In this document: one piece after another, positions 46,060 through 53,998 of the stretch
Layout: each line of letters opens with the position of its first letter
How positions within the stretch are numbered: the first letter of the stretch is position 1
Source of the DNA: Saccharothrix espanaensis DSM 44229
Lineage (GTDB): Bacteria > Actinomycetota > Actinomycetes > Mycobacteriales > Pseudonocardiaceae
Assembly (NCBI RefSeq): GCF_000328705.1
Contig: NC_019673.1
Coordinates: 372,001-436,000, forward strand
Length of the DNA: 64,000 bases
Direction of reading: 5' to 3'
Made by a program: the position numbers and the translations under genes
Notes under the pieces: model-generated
What the model was told of the DNA's origin: nothing
The model's database searches: none
What the model saw: only the letters and a program-made list of their open reading frames with translations

Positions 46060-46077
46060 CCGCTGGCCAGCGGTTTT
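46060..46077 (+). repeat. 14-bp palindrome CCGCTGGCCAGCGG followed by TTTT
   Basis: A perfect palindrome (46060-46073) with four T residues at once after it, between the ThrE-type gene and the tRNA. It looks like a small terminator, but no plus-strand gene is recognised upstream. Confidence 0.35.
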
Positions 46078-46207
46078 AGCCTGATCCTGGGCCACCCGGA
46101 CGGGCTGCGCACCTCCGGACGGACCAACGGCGGCACACCCTGAGCAGACCGTTCGCCGCAGGTGGCACCCACTGCCGGCGCTTACGATGTTCCCGGCTTC
46201 GCGCCAT

Positions 46208-46280
46208 GCCGGTGTAGCTCAATTGGCAGAGCACTCGCCTTGTAAGCGAAAGGTTAGGGGTTCAAGTCCCCTCACCGGCT
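46208..46280 (+). tRNA. tRNA-Thr (anticodon TGT)
   Basis: Cloverleaf by eye: acceptor GCCGGTG / CACCGGC with discriminator T, D-arm GCTC-AATTGGCA-GAGC, anticodon loop CTTGTAA giving TGT (reads ACA), variable AAGGT, and T-arm GGGGTTCAAGTCCCC. The 3' CCA is not encoded. TACGAT at 46183-46188 is a possible -10 box. A 13-bp inverted repeat 66 nt downstream may end the transcript. Confidence 0.95.
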
Positions 46281-46306
46281 CTCTGTTACATGGCCCTCCT
46301 CCGGAG

Positions 46307-46345
46307 GGCGGCTCGTGCCGCCTGGAAGTCGGCGGCTCGTGCCGC
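46307..46345 (+). repeat. direct repeat GGCGGCTCGTGCCGC, two copies
   Basis: Identical 15-bp copies at 46307-46321 and 46331-46345. Each can fold on itself (GCGGC-TCGT-GCCGC), giving two small hairpins in a row. Confidence 0.75.
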
Positions 46346-46346
46346 G

Positions 46347-46381
46347 TTTCCCGTCGATCGAAGAGCGTGATCGACGGGAAA
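46347..46381. terminator. stem-loop after tRNA-Thr
   Basis: A perfect 13-bp stem TTTCCCGTCGATC / GATCGACGGGAAA with a 9-nt loop. It may terminate the tRNA transcript. Confidence 0.6.
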
Positions 46382-46469
46382 GGCGACACGAACCACCGAC
46401 GCGGCCTCGCGGCGGGCTTCGCCCGGACCGGGTGTCAGTCGGGAGTGGGCCGGGAGCCGATAGCCGGCC

Positions 46470-46525
46470 GATAGGCGATAGGCGATAGGCGATAGGCGAT
46501 GGCCGGTAGGCGATGGCCGGTAGGC
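46470..46525 (+). repeat. short tandem repeat: GATAGGC x4 then GATGGCCGGTAGGC x2
   Basis: Four perfect heptamers (46470-46497) followed by two perfect 14-mers that are derivatives of two heptamers (46498-46511, 46512-46525). Degenerate copies continue to about 46580 (GGTAGGCGATGGG). Confidence 0.85.
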
Positions 46526-46717
46526 GATGGGCGGGGCTAGGAGCGGGAGCCGGGGGCCGGGGGCCGGTAGGCGATGGGTGGGGGCGGCGGCTGGAGCGGT
46601 AGGCGTGGGTGGGGCGCCTCGGTGAGTGGGGTGCTCGACGGGGTGGTGTGGGGTGGGCGAAAGGGATGTTGTTCGCATAGCGGGCGGTGTCGGCGAGTGG
46701 CGGTAGGCGGTTCGTCC

Positions 46718-46723
46718 TAACGT
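46718..46723 (+). promoter_or_regulatory. -10 box of a probable leaderless GT87 transcript
   Basis: TAACGT fits TANNNT and ends 7 nt before ATG 46731; no ribosome-binding site is visible. Confidence 0.55.
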
Positions 46724-46730
46724 CGCATCC

Positions 46731-48029
46731 ATGTTCGACCATGCGGCGGAGGGCCGTCGGGGATCGGTGGGGGTTCGGCCGCGGTCTCCTGTCCGATCGG
46801 GGTTGTCGGCGGTTGCGGGCGGTCTGGTGTTGGTGGGGGCCTGCGTGCTCTACCTGAGGTGGCACGGGGTGTGGGTGGCCGCCGGGGCGGAACTGGGCGA
46901 CTTCAAGGTGTACGTGGCCGCCGGGCAGGCCGTGCTCGACGGGAAACCGTTGTACGAGCCGTGGAAGGCCGCCCTGCCGACCATCGCCGGCACGTTCAAG
47001 TACCCGCCCTTCGCCGCCGTGCTGTTCGTGCCGTTGGCGTTGCTGCCGACGTGGGCCCTGCCGGTGTTCGCGCTGGGCGGGAACCTGGTGCTGATGCTGG
47101 TGGTGATCCGGCTCGGCCTGCGGGCGACGGGGCAGCCGCCCGGCCGCACGGCGGTGGCGTGGACGGCCGTGCTCGGCGCGCTGTGCCTGGCCATGCAGCC
47201 GGTGGAGTGGAACCTGTTGTGGGGCAACGTCAACGTGCTGCTGATGGCCCTGGTGCTGGTCGACGCGGCGCTGCCGGAGGACAACCGGTGGAAGGGCGTG
47301 CTGACCGGCGTCGCGGCCGGGATCAAGCTCATCCCGCTGATCTTCATCGCGCACCTGCTGCTGACCGGGCGGTGGCGCGCGGCGGGCACGTCCGCCGCCG
47401 CGTTCCTGGTCACGATCGGGCTTGGTTTCCTGGTGCTGCCGGGGGAGGCCGGCTACTTCTGGGGCGGCGGCGTCACCGACCCCGACCGGGTCACCGGCAC
47501 GGGTTCGGCGGACGCGCCGGAGAACCAGTCGGTCCGGGGCGTCGTCGCCCGCCTGCTGCACGACCCCGACCTGCCGTCCGCGTACTGGGTCCCGGTGGCC
47601 GTCGTGGTCGGGGTCGCCGGGCTGCTGCTGGCCCGGCGCGCGTCCTCGCGCGGCGAGGACTACCTGGCGACCTCGGTCGTCGGCGTCACGATGGTGCTGG
47701 TCACGCCCGTTGCCTGGTCGCACTACTGGGTCTGGTTCGTGCCGTTCTTCGTGCTCGGCGTCCGGTGGGCGGCGACCTCGCGGCGGTGGTGGCCGTGGGT
47801 GCCGGTGGTCGCCGGCTACCTGCTGGTGCTCGCCTGGCCGGGCGGCCGCAACTGGGACATGCCGTTCCCCGGCCTGATCTTTCTGCCGACCCACCCCGCG
47901 GCCGGGCTGGTCGCGAGGGGGCTGCAGAACGTCGAAGTCGGGGTGGGGCTGCTGCTCCTGGTCGCCGTCGCCGTTCACCTGTACCGGGGAAACCGCAGCT
48001 CGCGGCATAGTCGACGCTCGCTCGGGTAA
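46731..48029 (+). CDS. GT87 family polyprenol-phosphate-mannose-dependent mannosyltransferase
   Basis: A 432-residue membrane glycosyltransferase with about ten helices, of the GT-C type that uses polyprenyl-phosphate mannose outside the membrane (PimE-like). The catalytic-type acidic segment ELGDFKVYVAAGQAVLDGKPLY lies in the first extracytoplasmic loop, and TFKYPPFAAVLFVPLALLP and GNVNVLLMALVL are family features. The acceptor is unknown (phosphatidylinositol mannoside or another glycan). ATG 46731 is supported by the -10 box 7 nt upstream. The small SRPBCC-like gene follows after 9 nt. Confidence 0.87.
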   Translation: MFDHAAEGRRGSVGVRPRSPVRSGLSAVAGGLVLVGACVLYLRWHGVWVAAGAELGDFKVYVAAGQAVLDGKPLYEPWKAALPTIAGTFKYPPFAAVLFVPLALLPTWALPVFALGGNLVLMLVVIRLGLRATGQPPGRTAVAWTAVLGALCLAMQPVEWNLLWGNVNVLLMALVLVDAALPEDNRWKGVLTGVAAGIKLIPLIFIAHLLLTGRWRAAGTSAAAFLVTIGLGFLVLPGEAGYFWGGGVTDPDRVTGTGSADAPENQSVRGVVARLLHDPDLPSAYWVPVAVVVGVAGLLLARRASSRGEDYLATSVVGVTMVLVTPVAWSHYWVWFVPFFVLGVRWAATSRRWWPWVPVVAGYLLVLAWPGGRNWDMPFPGLIFLPTHPAAGLVARGLQNVEVGVGLLLLVAVAVHLYRGNRSSRHSRRSLG

Positions 48030-48038
48030 CCCTTACGA

Positions 48039-48398
48039 GTGACTATCGTGCGAAGGGACATCCCGGCCCTGCCCGACCTCGTGTTCGCGACGGCGGCGGA
48101 GCCGGTGCGCCTCGCCGACTGGTTGCCCCGACCGCTGGAGCTGGTCGGCGTCAACGACGACGTGCTGATCCTGCGCCACGGCGAGCGGCTCTGCCAGGTC
48201 CGGGCCACCGTCGACCTCGACCTGCTCCGGCTCTCCTGGACACCGCTGGCCGACGACGGCTGCGCCGGCACGCTGCGGGTCAGCCCGCGCGGCGTCGGGC
48301 GCAGCGTGGTCGAGCTGGACCACGAGGACGAGGAGCTGGCCGGTCGGCTGCTCGACGCCCTGGCGGAGCAGGTCGAGGCGACCTTCATCGAGGGGTGA
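48039..48398 (+). CDS. small SRPBCC-like protein, function unknown
   Basis: A 119-residue protein whose pattern (short strand IPALPDLVFATAAEP, an aromatic-lined ADWLPRPLEL, then alternating strands and a long C-terminal helix LLDALAEQVEATFIEG) is reminiscent of the START/SRPBCC hydrophobic-ligand fold. No catalytic motif is seen. The GTG start lies 9 nt after the mannosyltransferase stop, so the two are probably cotranscribed. Confidence 0.6.
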   Translation: MTIVRRDIPALPDLVFATAAEPVRLADWLPRPLELVGVNDDVLILRHGERLCQVRATVDLDLLRLSWTPLADDGCAGTLRVSPRGVGRSVVELDHEDEELAGRLLDALAEQVEATFIEG

Positions 48399-48404
48399 TC
48401 CGGG

Positions 48405-48433
48405 GCGGGCCGTCCGAGGGGCGGACGGCCCGC
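48405..48433. terminator. bidirectional terminator
   Basis: A perfect 12-bp stem GCGGGCCGTCCG / CGGACGGCCCGC with an AGGGG loop in the 44-bp gap between convergent genes. Confidence 0.85.
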
Positions 48434-48442
48434 TGTCGCCGG

Positions 48443-50083
48443 TCAGCCGCGGTCGACGGTGATGCCGTAGCCGACGCCGCCGATGTCCTGGCCCTCGGCG
48501 AGCTGGACGACGTGCTGGACGAACTGGCCAAGCTGCGTGCCGGCGGTGAAGGTCAGCTCGGTGGTGTGCCGCTCACCGGGCTGGACCGGGATGCCGAGGA
48601 ACGCCGCGCGCTTCGGGTCGGCGATCTCGAACTGGGTCTCGCCGACCTGCTTCACGCCCTCGGCCCTGGCCCCCGTGGAGCGCCAGAGCTCGACCAGCCT
48701 CGGGCCCAGGTCGATGACGACCCGGCCGTTGCCGACCAGCGGGCGGTCCGGGCTGGTGACGACCAGGTCGGTCTTGATCGGGCGCCCGGTGGCGTTGCCG
48801 ACGGCGAACCAGGACTTGCCGGGGGCCTTCGGGGTGGCCCGGACGGTCTGGTAGTTGCGCCACGCGATGTTGTTGTTGCGCTGGGTGTTGAGCGAGGTGT
48901 TCGCGGTCTCCGGGAAGGTCATCGGGTCACTGGCCGACACCCAGCGGGCCAGCAGGCAGAAGTGGCCGGGGCCGGGGACCGGGCTCCACAGCACCTTCGC
49001 CACGGTCACGCCGCCCACCGGCACCGAGAGCGTCTCCTCGCCGATGTAGGTCCAGTCGCCGTTGGTCACCGGGTCCCAGTTGGTCGAGCCGCCGGGCGTG
49101 GTGCGGTAGACCTTCAAGGTGCCGAAGCCGTTCGCGGTGGCGTTCGGGCCCGGGTTGTTCAGCCGCACGTGGATGTAGTTCGCCTGGCCCACGACGGGCT
49201 GGATGCCGGGGCCGCAGTCCGCGAGGCCGGGGCAGACCTTGATGTCCGGGCTGTTCCAGAACAGCGAGTTCGGGTTCGGCTCGGCGCCGGTGTCGACGCC
49301 CTGGTCCTTGATGAACACGTCGCTGCGCTTGCAGTCGCGCAGGAAGTCGATGACCGCCGTGCTGACGCCGCTGCCGTCGGCCTGCGCCTGCGTGTACAGG
49401 CCGCCGGTGGTGGTGGCGTAGTTCTGCATGATCGGCACGATGGTGCTCGTCAGGCCGCCCGACGTGGGCACGTAGACCGACGAGACCTTGATGCCCTTGC
49501 TCAACGCCTGGGTGGCGCGCAGCGCGGCGTTGGTGGCGTCGACGTTGGCCGGGGTGGTGTCGTAGTCGTCGTCGAAGCCGCCGGGGCGGGCGTCGGTGAT
49601 CAGCACCGCCAGCTTGGTGGCGTTGGAGCGCCAGCCGACGGCGAAGTCGACGTTCTGCGGGCGGCCCGCCGCGGGCAGGTTGTTCACCACCGTGTTGAGC
49701 GCCTCGTCGGAGGCTTCCGGCTCGTTGCCGCCGCCGCTCGCGGCGAGGGCGTTCACGCTCGCGATGACCGGCGTCCGGTTGTTGGGCGCGAAGTTGTCGA
49801 CGACGGTGACGTTGTCCTTGAACGTGGCCAGGCCCAGCCGGTAGTCGAACCCGGTCAGGTTCTCGACCTCCTGCGCGATCTGGTTGATGCCGGTCTTGAG
49901 GTTGGTGATCGCGCCGCCCATGCTGCCGGTGTCGTCCACGACGAACACGACGTCCATCGGGCCGCACTTGCGCGGGGCGGTGGGCGCGGGCGCGGCTCCG
50001 GCCGGGCTCACGACCTGGGTGACCGACGCGGCCAGCGCGAAGGCGGCCAGGACCGTCAGCGCCGGTCTGCGAATGCGTTGCAT
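48443..50083 (-). CDS. secreted von Willebrand factor A domain protein
   Basis: A 546-residue exported protein. The signal peptide (MQRIRRPALTVLAAFALAAS) has a probable Ala-x-Ala cleavage site before APAPTAPRK. The VWA domain (about 40-265) has a metal-site DDTGSMGGAITNL (DxTxS form) and VLITDARPGGFDDDYD. The C-terminal half carries six or so cysteines (RDCKRSD, VCPGLADCGPG, FCLLAR) and beta-sandwich-like segments. Probably an extracellular adhesion or binding protein; the ligand is unknown. ATG 50083 is chosen although the frame is open upstream, because the signal peptide starts there. Confidence 0.85.
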   Translation of the reverse strand: MQRIRRPALTVLAAFALAASVTQVVSPAGAAPAPTAPRKCGPMDVVFVVDDTGSMGGAITNLKTGINQIAQEVENLTGFDYRLGLATFKDNVTVVDNFAPNNRTPVIASVNALAASGGGNEPEASDEALNTVVNNLPAAGRPQNVDFAVGWRSNATKLAVLITDARPGGFDDDYDTTPANVDATNAALRATQALSKGIKVSSVYVPTSGGLTSTIVPIMQNYATTTGGLYTQAQADGSGVSTAVIDFLRDCKRSDVFIKDQGVDTGAEPNPNSLFWNSPDIKVCPGLADCGPGIQPVVGQANYIHVRLNNPGPNATANGFGTLKVYRTTPGGSTNWDPVTNGDWTYIGEETLSVPVGGVTVAKVLWSPVPGPGHFCLLARWVSASDPMTFPETANTSLNTQRNNNIAWRNYQTVRATPKAPGKSWFAVGNATGRPIKTDLVVTSPDRPLVGNGRVVIDLGPRLVELWRSTGARAEGVKQVGETQFEIADPKRAAFLGIPVQPGERHTTELTFTAGTQLGQFVQHVVQLAEGQDIGGVGYGITVDRG

Positions 50084-50330
50084 CAGGGGGATCTCTTCTC
50101 GCTCGGGCGTTCGGACGCAGGGTCCGGGCGCGGATCCGACAGCGCGCCGGACGTCGTCGTCCGGCCCGCACCAGGAGGAGCGGGAGAGGTTTCGCGGCGT
50201 ACTGCGCGATTCGTCGTCACTTTCTTGTCCGACGAATGGCCCTGTCCCGCGCTGGGCGGGTGACCTGCGGAAATGGCTGCGGAGAACCGTATTCCGACTA
50301 CGCTTCGCGAGGTGGGATGGGCCGTTCGAG

Positions 50331-51749
50331 TCAATTTCGGGGAATGCGGATGGTGAACGTGGTGGAGCCCGGCCGGCTGTCCAGCCCGATCGTCCCGCCG
50401 TGCGCCACGATGAGTGAGTGCGCCACCGCCAGGCCGAGCCCGCTGCCACCCCGGTCGCGGGTGCGCGAGTTGTCCACCCGGTAGAACCGGTCGAAGATCC
50501 GGGCCTGGTCGGCGGCCGGGATGCCCGGCCCGGTGTCGCTCACCCGCAGCACGGCGTGCCGGCCCTCGACGGCCACCGACAGCGACACGGAGGTGCCCGG
50601 CGGGGTGTGCAGGGCGGCGTTGGCCAGCAGGTTGTCCAGCACCTGCCGCACCCGCATCGGGTCGAACCGCAGCCGCACCGGCTCCGGACCGGGGAGCACC
50701 GTCAGCGGGTGGTCCGGGCGGGCCGCCTGGAACGCGTCGGCCGCCTCCCGCACCAGCTCCGCCAGGTCGCCGTCCACCGGCCGCAGCGGCGCCTCGGTCT
50801 CGGCCGAGTCCAGCCGGGCCAGCAGCAGCAGGTCGTCCAGCAGCACGCTCATCCGCGCCGCCTCCGACCGCAGCCGCTCCAGGTGCGCCTCGCGCTCCTG
50901 CGGCGCGTTCGCGGCGGCGTAGCGGAACAGGTCGGCGTAACCCCGGATCGACGTCAACGGGGTGCGCAGCTCGTGCGAGGCGTCCGCGATGAACCGGCGC
51001 AGCCGCTGCTCGGCGGCCGTGCGCGCGGCCAGCGACGAGTCGATGTGCTCCAGCATGGTGTTGAACGCGGTCCGCAGCTCCTCCACCTCGACGCCGCCGC
51101 TGCCGCCCTCGGCGCGCACCGCGAGCCGGGCCGAGTCGGTCAGGTCGTGCGACGAGATGTCGTGCGCGGTCTGCGCCATGTCGCTCAACGGTTGCAGCCC
51201 GCGCCGCAGCACCGCCCGGCCGATCACCACGAACGCGATCAGCGCCAGCAGGAACGTGGCCACCACGACCATCACCAGCTGCCGCACGGTGTTCGTCAGG
51301 TCGTTCATCGGGGCGGCGCTGACCAGCACCAGCCCGTCGCCCATCGGGCAGCCGCGCAGCCGGTAGGTGCCCTCGCCGCGCAGGTCGGCGGTGCGGAACA
51401 CCGGCTTGTCGCCGGTCACCTCGCGGGCGACCTCGCGCATCTCGGTGCTGTCCAGCGGCAGCCCGGCGGGCGGGCGCAGGGTGACCTCGTCGCCGTCGAC
51501 CTGGTAGACGGCGGCGAACCAGCCGTAGATCGAGGTGTTGAGCTTGCCGTACTTGTTGACGTCCTTCTCCAGGTCGACCTGGGTCGCCTTCATCTGCTCG
51601 TCGAGCTTGTCGGCGAGGTAGCCCTCCATGTTGGTCACCATGACCATGCCGACCACCGCGAACACGCCCAGCGCCAGCGCGCCGAGGCCGAGCGCGAGCC
51701 GGGTGCCCAGCCGCAGCCGGTGCCGGCCGAACCAGGGCAGGCGGGCCAC
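50331..51749 (-). CDS. two-component sensor histidine kinase
   Basis: A 472-residue kinase with two membrane helices flanking an extracytoplasmic sensor (about 40-165), a HAMP domain (RRGLQPLSDMAQTAHDIS), the phosphoacceptor H-box FIADASHELRTPLTSIRGY, the N-box LDNLLANAALH, and the G-boxes SDTGPGIP and GGSGLGLAVAHS. It resembles the MprB/TcrY/CseC group. The GTG start overlaps the response-regulator stop by one base (TAGTG). The stimulus is unknown. Confidence 0.92.
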   Translation of the reverse strand: MARLPWFGRHRLRLGTRLALGLGALALGVFAVVGMVMVTNMEGYLADKLDEQMKATQVDLEKDVNKYGKLNTSIYGWFAAVYQVDGDEVTLRPPAGLPLDSTEMREVAREVTGDKPVFRTADLRGEGTYRLRGCPMGDGLVLVSAAPMNDLTNTVRQLVMVVVATFLLALIAFVVIGRAVLRRGLQPLSDMAQTAHDISSHDLTDSARLAVRAEGGSGGVEVEELRTAFNTMLEHIDSSLAARTAAEQRLRRFIADASHELRTPLTSIRGYADLFRYAAANAPQEREAHLERLRSEAARMSVLLDDLLLLARLDSAETEAPLRPVDGDLAELVREAADAFQAARPDHPLTVLPGPEPVRLRFDPMRVRQVLDNLLANAALHTPPGTSVSLSVAVEGRHAVLRVSDTGPGIPAADQARIFDRFYRVDNSRTRDRGGSGLGLAVAHSLIVAHGGTIGLDSRPGSTTFTIRIPRN

Positions 51750-52465
51750 TAGTCCGGGGCCTTGCGCAGCACGTAGCCGACGCCGCGCACGGTGTGGATC
51801 AGCGGCTGGTGGCCGTCGTCCAGCTTGCGCCGCAGGTGCGAGATGACCAGCTCCACGACGTTGGACCGGCCGCCGAAGTCGTACTCCCACACGTGGTCGA
51901 GGATCTGCGCCTTGGTCAGCACGGCGGGCGAGCGGCGCATCAGGTAGCGCAGCAGCTCGTACTCGGTGGGCGTGAGGGTGACCAGCCGGCCCGCGCGGCG
52001 CACCTCGCGGGTGTCCTCGTCCATCGCCAGGTCCGACACCTTCAGCACCGACCGCTTCCACTGCGGCCCGGTGGAGCGCCGCAGCACGGCCCGCAGCCGG
52101 GCCATCAGCTCCTCCACCGAGAACGGCTTGACCAGGTAGTCGTCGCCGCCCCGGGTCAGCCCGGCCACCCGGTCCGCGGTGCCGTCGCGGGCGGTCAGGA
52201 ACACCACCGGCACCATCGCGCCGGACGAGCGCAGCCGGTCCAGCACGGTGAACCCGTCCAGGTCGGGCAGCATCAGGTCGAGCACCACGATGTCCGGGTG
52301 GAACTCGGCCGCGGTCGCGAGCGCGGCCTCGCCGCTGGCCGCGGTGGCCGCCTGCCACCCCTCGTACCGGGCGACCGTGGCCACCAGGTCCGCGATGTGG
52401 GGTTCGTCGTCCACGACGAGCAGTCGAACCGCATTGGCCTTGTCCACGTGCTCATGGTGCGGCAA
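51749..52465 (-). CDS. OmpR/PhoB-type response regulator
   Basis: A 238-residue regulator. Receiver domain (about 12-128): acidic pocket VVDDE, phospho-acceptor Asp63 in VVLDLMLPD, FLTAR and the LVKPF lysine. DNA-binding winged helix: LTPTEYELLRYLMRRSPAVL and VVELVISHLRRKLDD, ending HTVRGVGYVLR. It is cotranscribed with the kinase. The divergent flavocytochrome gene shares its 131-bp upstream region, which contains three 11-bp-phased ACAGG repeats, the layout bound by this family. Confidence 0.94.
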   Translation of the reverse strand: MPHHEHVDKANAVRLLVVDDEPHIADLVATVARYEGWQAATAASGEAALATAAEFHPDIVVLDLMLPDLDGFTVLDRLRSSGAMVPVVFLTARDGTADRVAGLTRGGDDYLVKPFSVEELMARLRAVLRRSTGPQWKRSVLKVSDLAMDEDTREVRRAGRLVTLTPTEYELLRYLMRRSPAVLTKAQILDHVWEYDFGGRSNVVELVISHLRRKLDDGHQPLIHTVRGVGYVLRKAPD

Positions 52466-52509
52466 CGCCGTGCGGCGGGCTAACCCGATCCCGCACCGGC
52501 CGCTGATCT

Positions 52510-52537
52510 ACAGGAACTCGACAGGAAGCGGACAGGG
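52510..52537. promoter_or_regulatory. candidate response-regulator site: three ACAGG direct repeats at 11-bp phase
   Basis: ACAGGAA at 52510, ACAGGAA at 52521 and ACAGGG at 52532, each 11 bp apart, so all lie on one face of the helix. Located between the divergent response regulator and flavocytochrome genes. Confidence 0.6.
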
Positions 52538-52596
52538 CCCGCACAGCTCCCGTCCGCAGGCTCGAAGGCGGACCCACCGAACAGGGAGTGCTGATT

Positions 52597-53940
52597 GTGA
52601 CAACCGTCCAGCTGTCGGCGCCGGCGGTGCGCCCGAAGGTGGTGGCCCGGACCGGCCTGCACGCCGTCCTGGCCGCGAACGTGGTCGTGGTCACCGCGCT
52701 GTTCGTCCAGTCCGGCCAGTCGGCCAACGCGCTGATCCTGCTCGGCCGGCTCGCCGGGCTCTACGGGGCGCTGCTGATGGCGTTCCAGCTCCTGCTGGTG
52801 GCGCGCCTGCCGTGGTTGGACCGCCGGCTCGGCATGGACCGGCTCACGTCCTGGCACCGCTGGGTCGGGTTCTCGCTGCTGGTGACCCTGGTGGCGCACG
52901 CGGTCCTCATCGTGTCCGGGTACGCCGAGGTGACCTCGCTGCCACCGGTCGACGAGCTGGTGACGATGGCGACGACGCTGGAGGGCGTCCTGCGCGCGGT
53001 GGTGGCGCTGCTGCTGATCCTGGTGGTGGGTGGCCTGTCGGCGCGGTTCGCGCGGCGGCGGATGGCCTACGAGACGTGGCACTTCGTCCACCTGTACGCC
53101 TACATCGCGGTCTTCCTGGCGTTCTCGCACCAGATCGGCCTCGGCGGCACGTTCACCTCCTCGCCGGTCGCGACCGCGTACTGGTGGGGCCTCTGGGGTT
53201 TCGCGCTCGGCGCGGTGCTGGCCGGACGGCTCGTGCTGCCGCTGTGGCGCAACCTGCGGCACCGGCTGCGGATCGCCGCGGTCGTGCCCGAGTCCGACGA
53301 CGTGGTGTCGATCTACATCACCGGCCGCGACCTGCACCGGCTGCCCGCGCGGGCGGGCCAGTTCTTCCTGTGGCGCTTCCTGACCCGCGACCGGTGGTGG
53401 CAGGCCAACCCGTTCTCGCTGTCGGCCGCGCCGGACGGGCGGCACCTCAGGCTCACCGTGAAGGCGCTGGGCGCGGGCAGCGCGTCGCTGCGGGCGTTGA
53501 AGCCGGGCACGCGGGTGTTCGCGGAGGGGCCGTACGGGGCGTTCACCGCCATGCACCGCACGCGCCCGCACACGGTCCTGGTGGCGGGCGGGGTCGGCAT
53601 CACGCCGGTCCGGGCCCTGTTGGAGGAGCTGCGCGGGCACGTCGTGGTGATCTACCGGGTCAGCCGGCCACAGGACGCCGTGCTGCTGCACGAGATGCGC
53701 GACCTGGCACAGGCGCGCGGCGCGGTGCTGCACGTGGTCTCCGGTCCGTCGAACGCGCCCACGCCGCACGGCCCGCCGCTGGGCGCGCGGGCGTTGGCCG
53801 CGGCGGTGCCGGACATCCGCGACCGGGACGTGTTCGTGTGCGGGCCGCCCGGGATGACCGGGGCGGTGTTGCAGGGCCTGCGCGAGCTCGGGGTGCCCAA
53901 GCGGCAGGTGCACGCCGAACGCTTCAGCCTGGCGAGTTGA
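52597..53940 (+). CDS. ferric-reductase-like transmembrane flavocytochrome with NAD(P)H oxidoreductase domain
   Basis: A 447-residue protein. The N-terminal half (about 20-210) has six helices with heme-ligand-type histidines (SWHRWVGFSLL, LVAHAVLI, TWHFVHLYAYIAVF, FSHQIG), a ferric-reductase/NOX-like cytochrome. The C-terminal half is a ferredoxin-NADP reductase module: FAD-binding NPFSLSAAP, VAGGVGITP and the NAD-binding FVCGPPGM. It should carry electrons from cytoplasmic NAD(P)H across the membrane. The GTG at 52597 has AGGGAG at a good distance; a GTG at 52588 is possible. The next two genes supply a likely covalent-flavin acceptor. Confidence 0.9.
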   Translation: MTTVQLSAPAVRPKVVARTGLHAVLAANVVVVTALFVQSGQSANALILLGRLAGLYGALLMAFQLLLVARLPWLDRRLGMDRLTSWHRWVGFSLLVTLVAHAVLIVSGYAEVTSLPPVDELVTMATTLEGVLRAVVALLLILVVGGLSARFARRRMAYETWHFVHLYAYIAVFLAFSHQIGLGGTFTSSPVATAYWWGLWGFALGAVLAGRLVLPLWRNLRHRLRIAAVVPESDDVVSIYITGRDLHRLPARAGQFFLWRFLTRDRWWQANPFSLSAAPDGRHLRLTVKALGAGSASLRALKPGTRVFAEGPYGAFTAMHRTRPHTVLVAGGVGITPVRALLEELRGHVVVIYRVSRPQDAVLLHEMRDLAQARGAVLHVVSGPSNAPTPHGPPLGARALAAAVPDIRDRDVFVCGPPGMTGAVLQGLRELGVPKRQVHAERFSLAS

Positions 53941-53998
53941 GGGAGCAGCCGTGAAGTCGAGGGAGCAGCCGTGATGTCGAGAGGACAGCCGTGAAGCG
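53939..53998 (+). repeat. 20-bp tandem repeat carrying three ribosome-site/start-codon copies
   Basis: Three 20-bp units, GAGGGAGCAGCCGTGAAGTC, GAGGGAGCAGCCGTGATGTC and GAGAGGACAGCCGTGAAGCG. Each has a purine-rich ribosome site and a GTG. The first two GTGs open 7-codon frames (VKSREQP and VMSRGQP), each ending in a TGA that overlaps the next GTG; the third GTG starts the FMN-binding protein. The repeat begins on the stop codon of the flavocytochrome gene. Confidence 0.85.

Larger units (their letters stand above)
46281..46730. other. gene-free 450-bp repeat-rich spacer
   Basis: No convincing gene. It holds a duplicated 15-bp GGCGGCTCGTGCCGC, a 13-bp stem-loop and an array of 7-bp GATAGGC units grading into 14-bp GATGGCCGGTAGGC units. 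The composition is G-rich on the plus strand. The end carries the promoter of the mannosyltransferase gene. Confidence 0.6.

Noticed and set aside
46208..46280. tRNA-Thr as an attachment site for an integrated element
   Set aside because: I found no integrase, no excisionase and no second copy of the tRNA 3' end in the window; the genes downstream look like ordinary chromosomal genes.
46470..46580. CRISPR-like array
   Set aside because: The units are 7-14 bp in direct contact with no unique spacers, and there are no cas genes. It is a simple tandem repeat.
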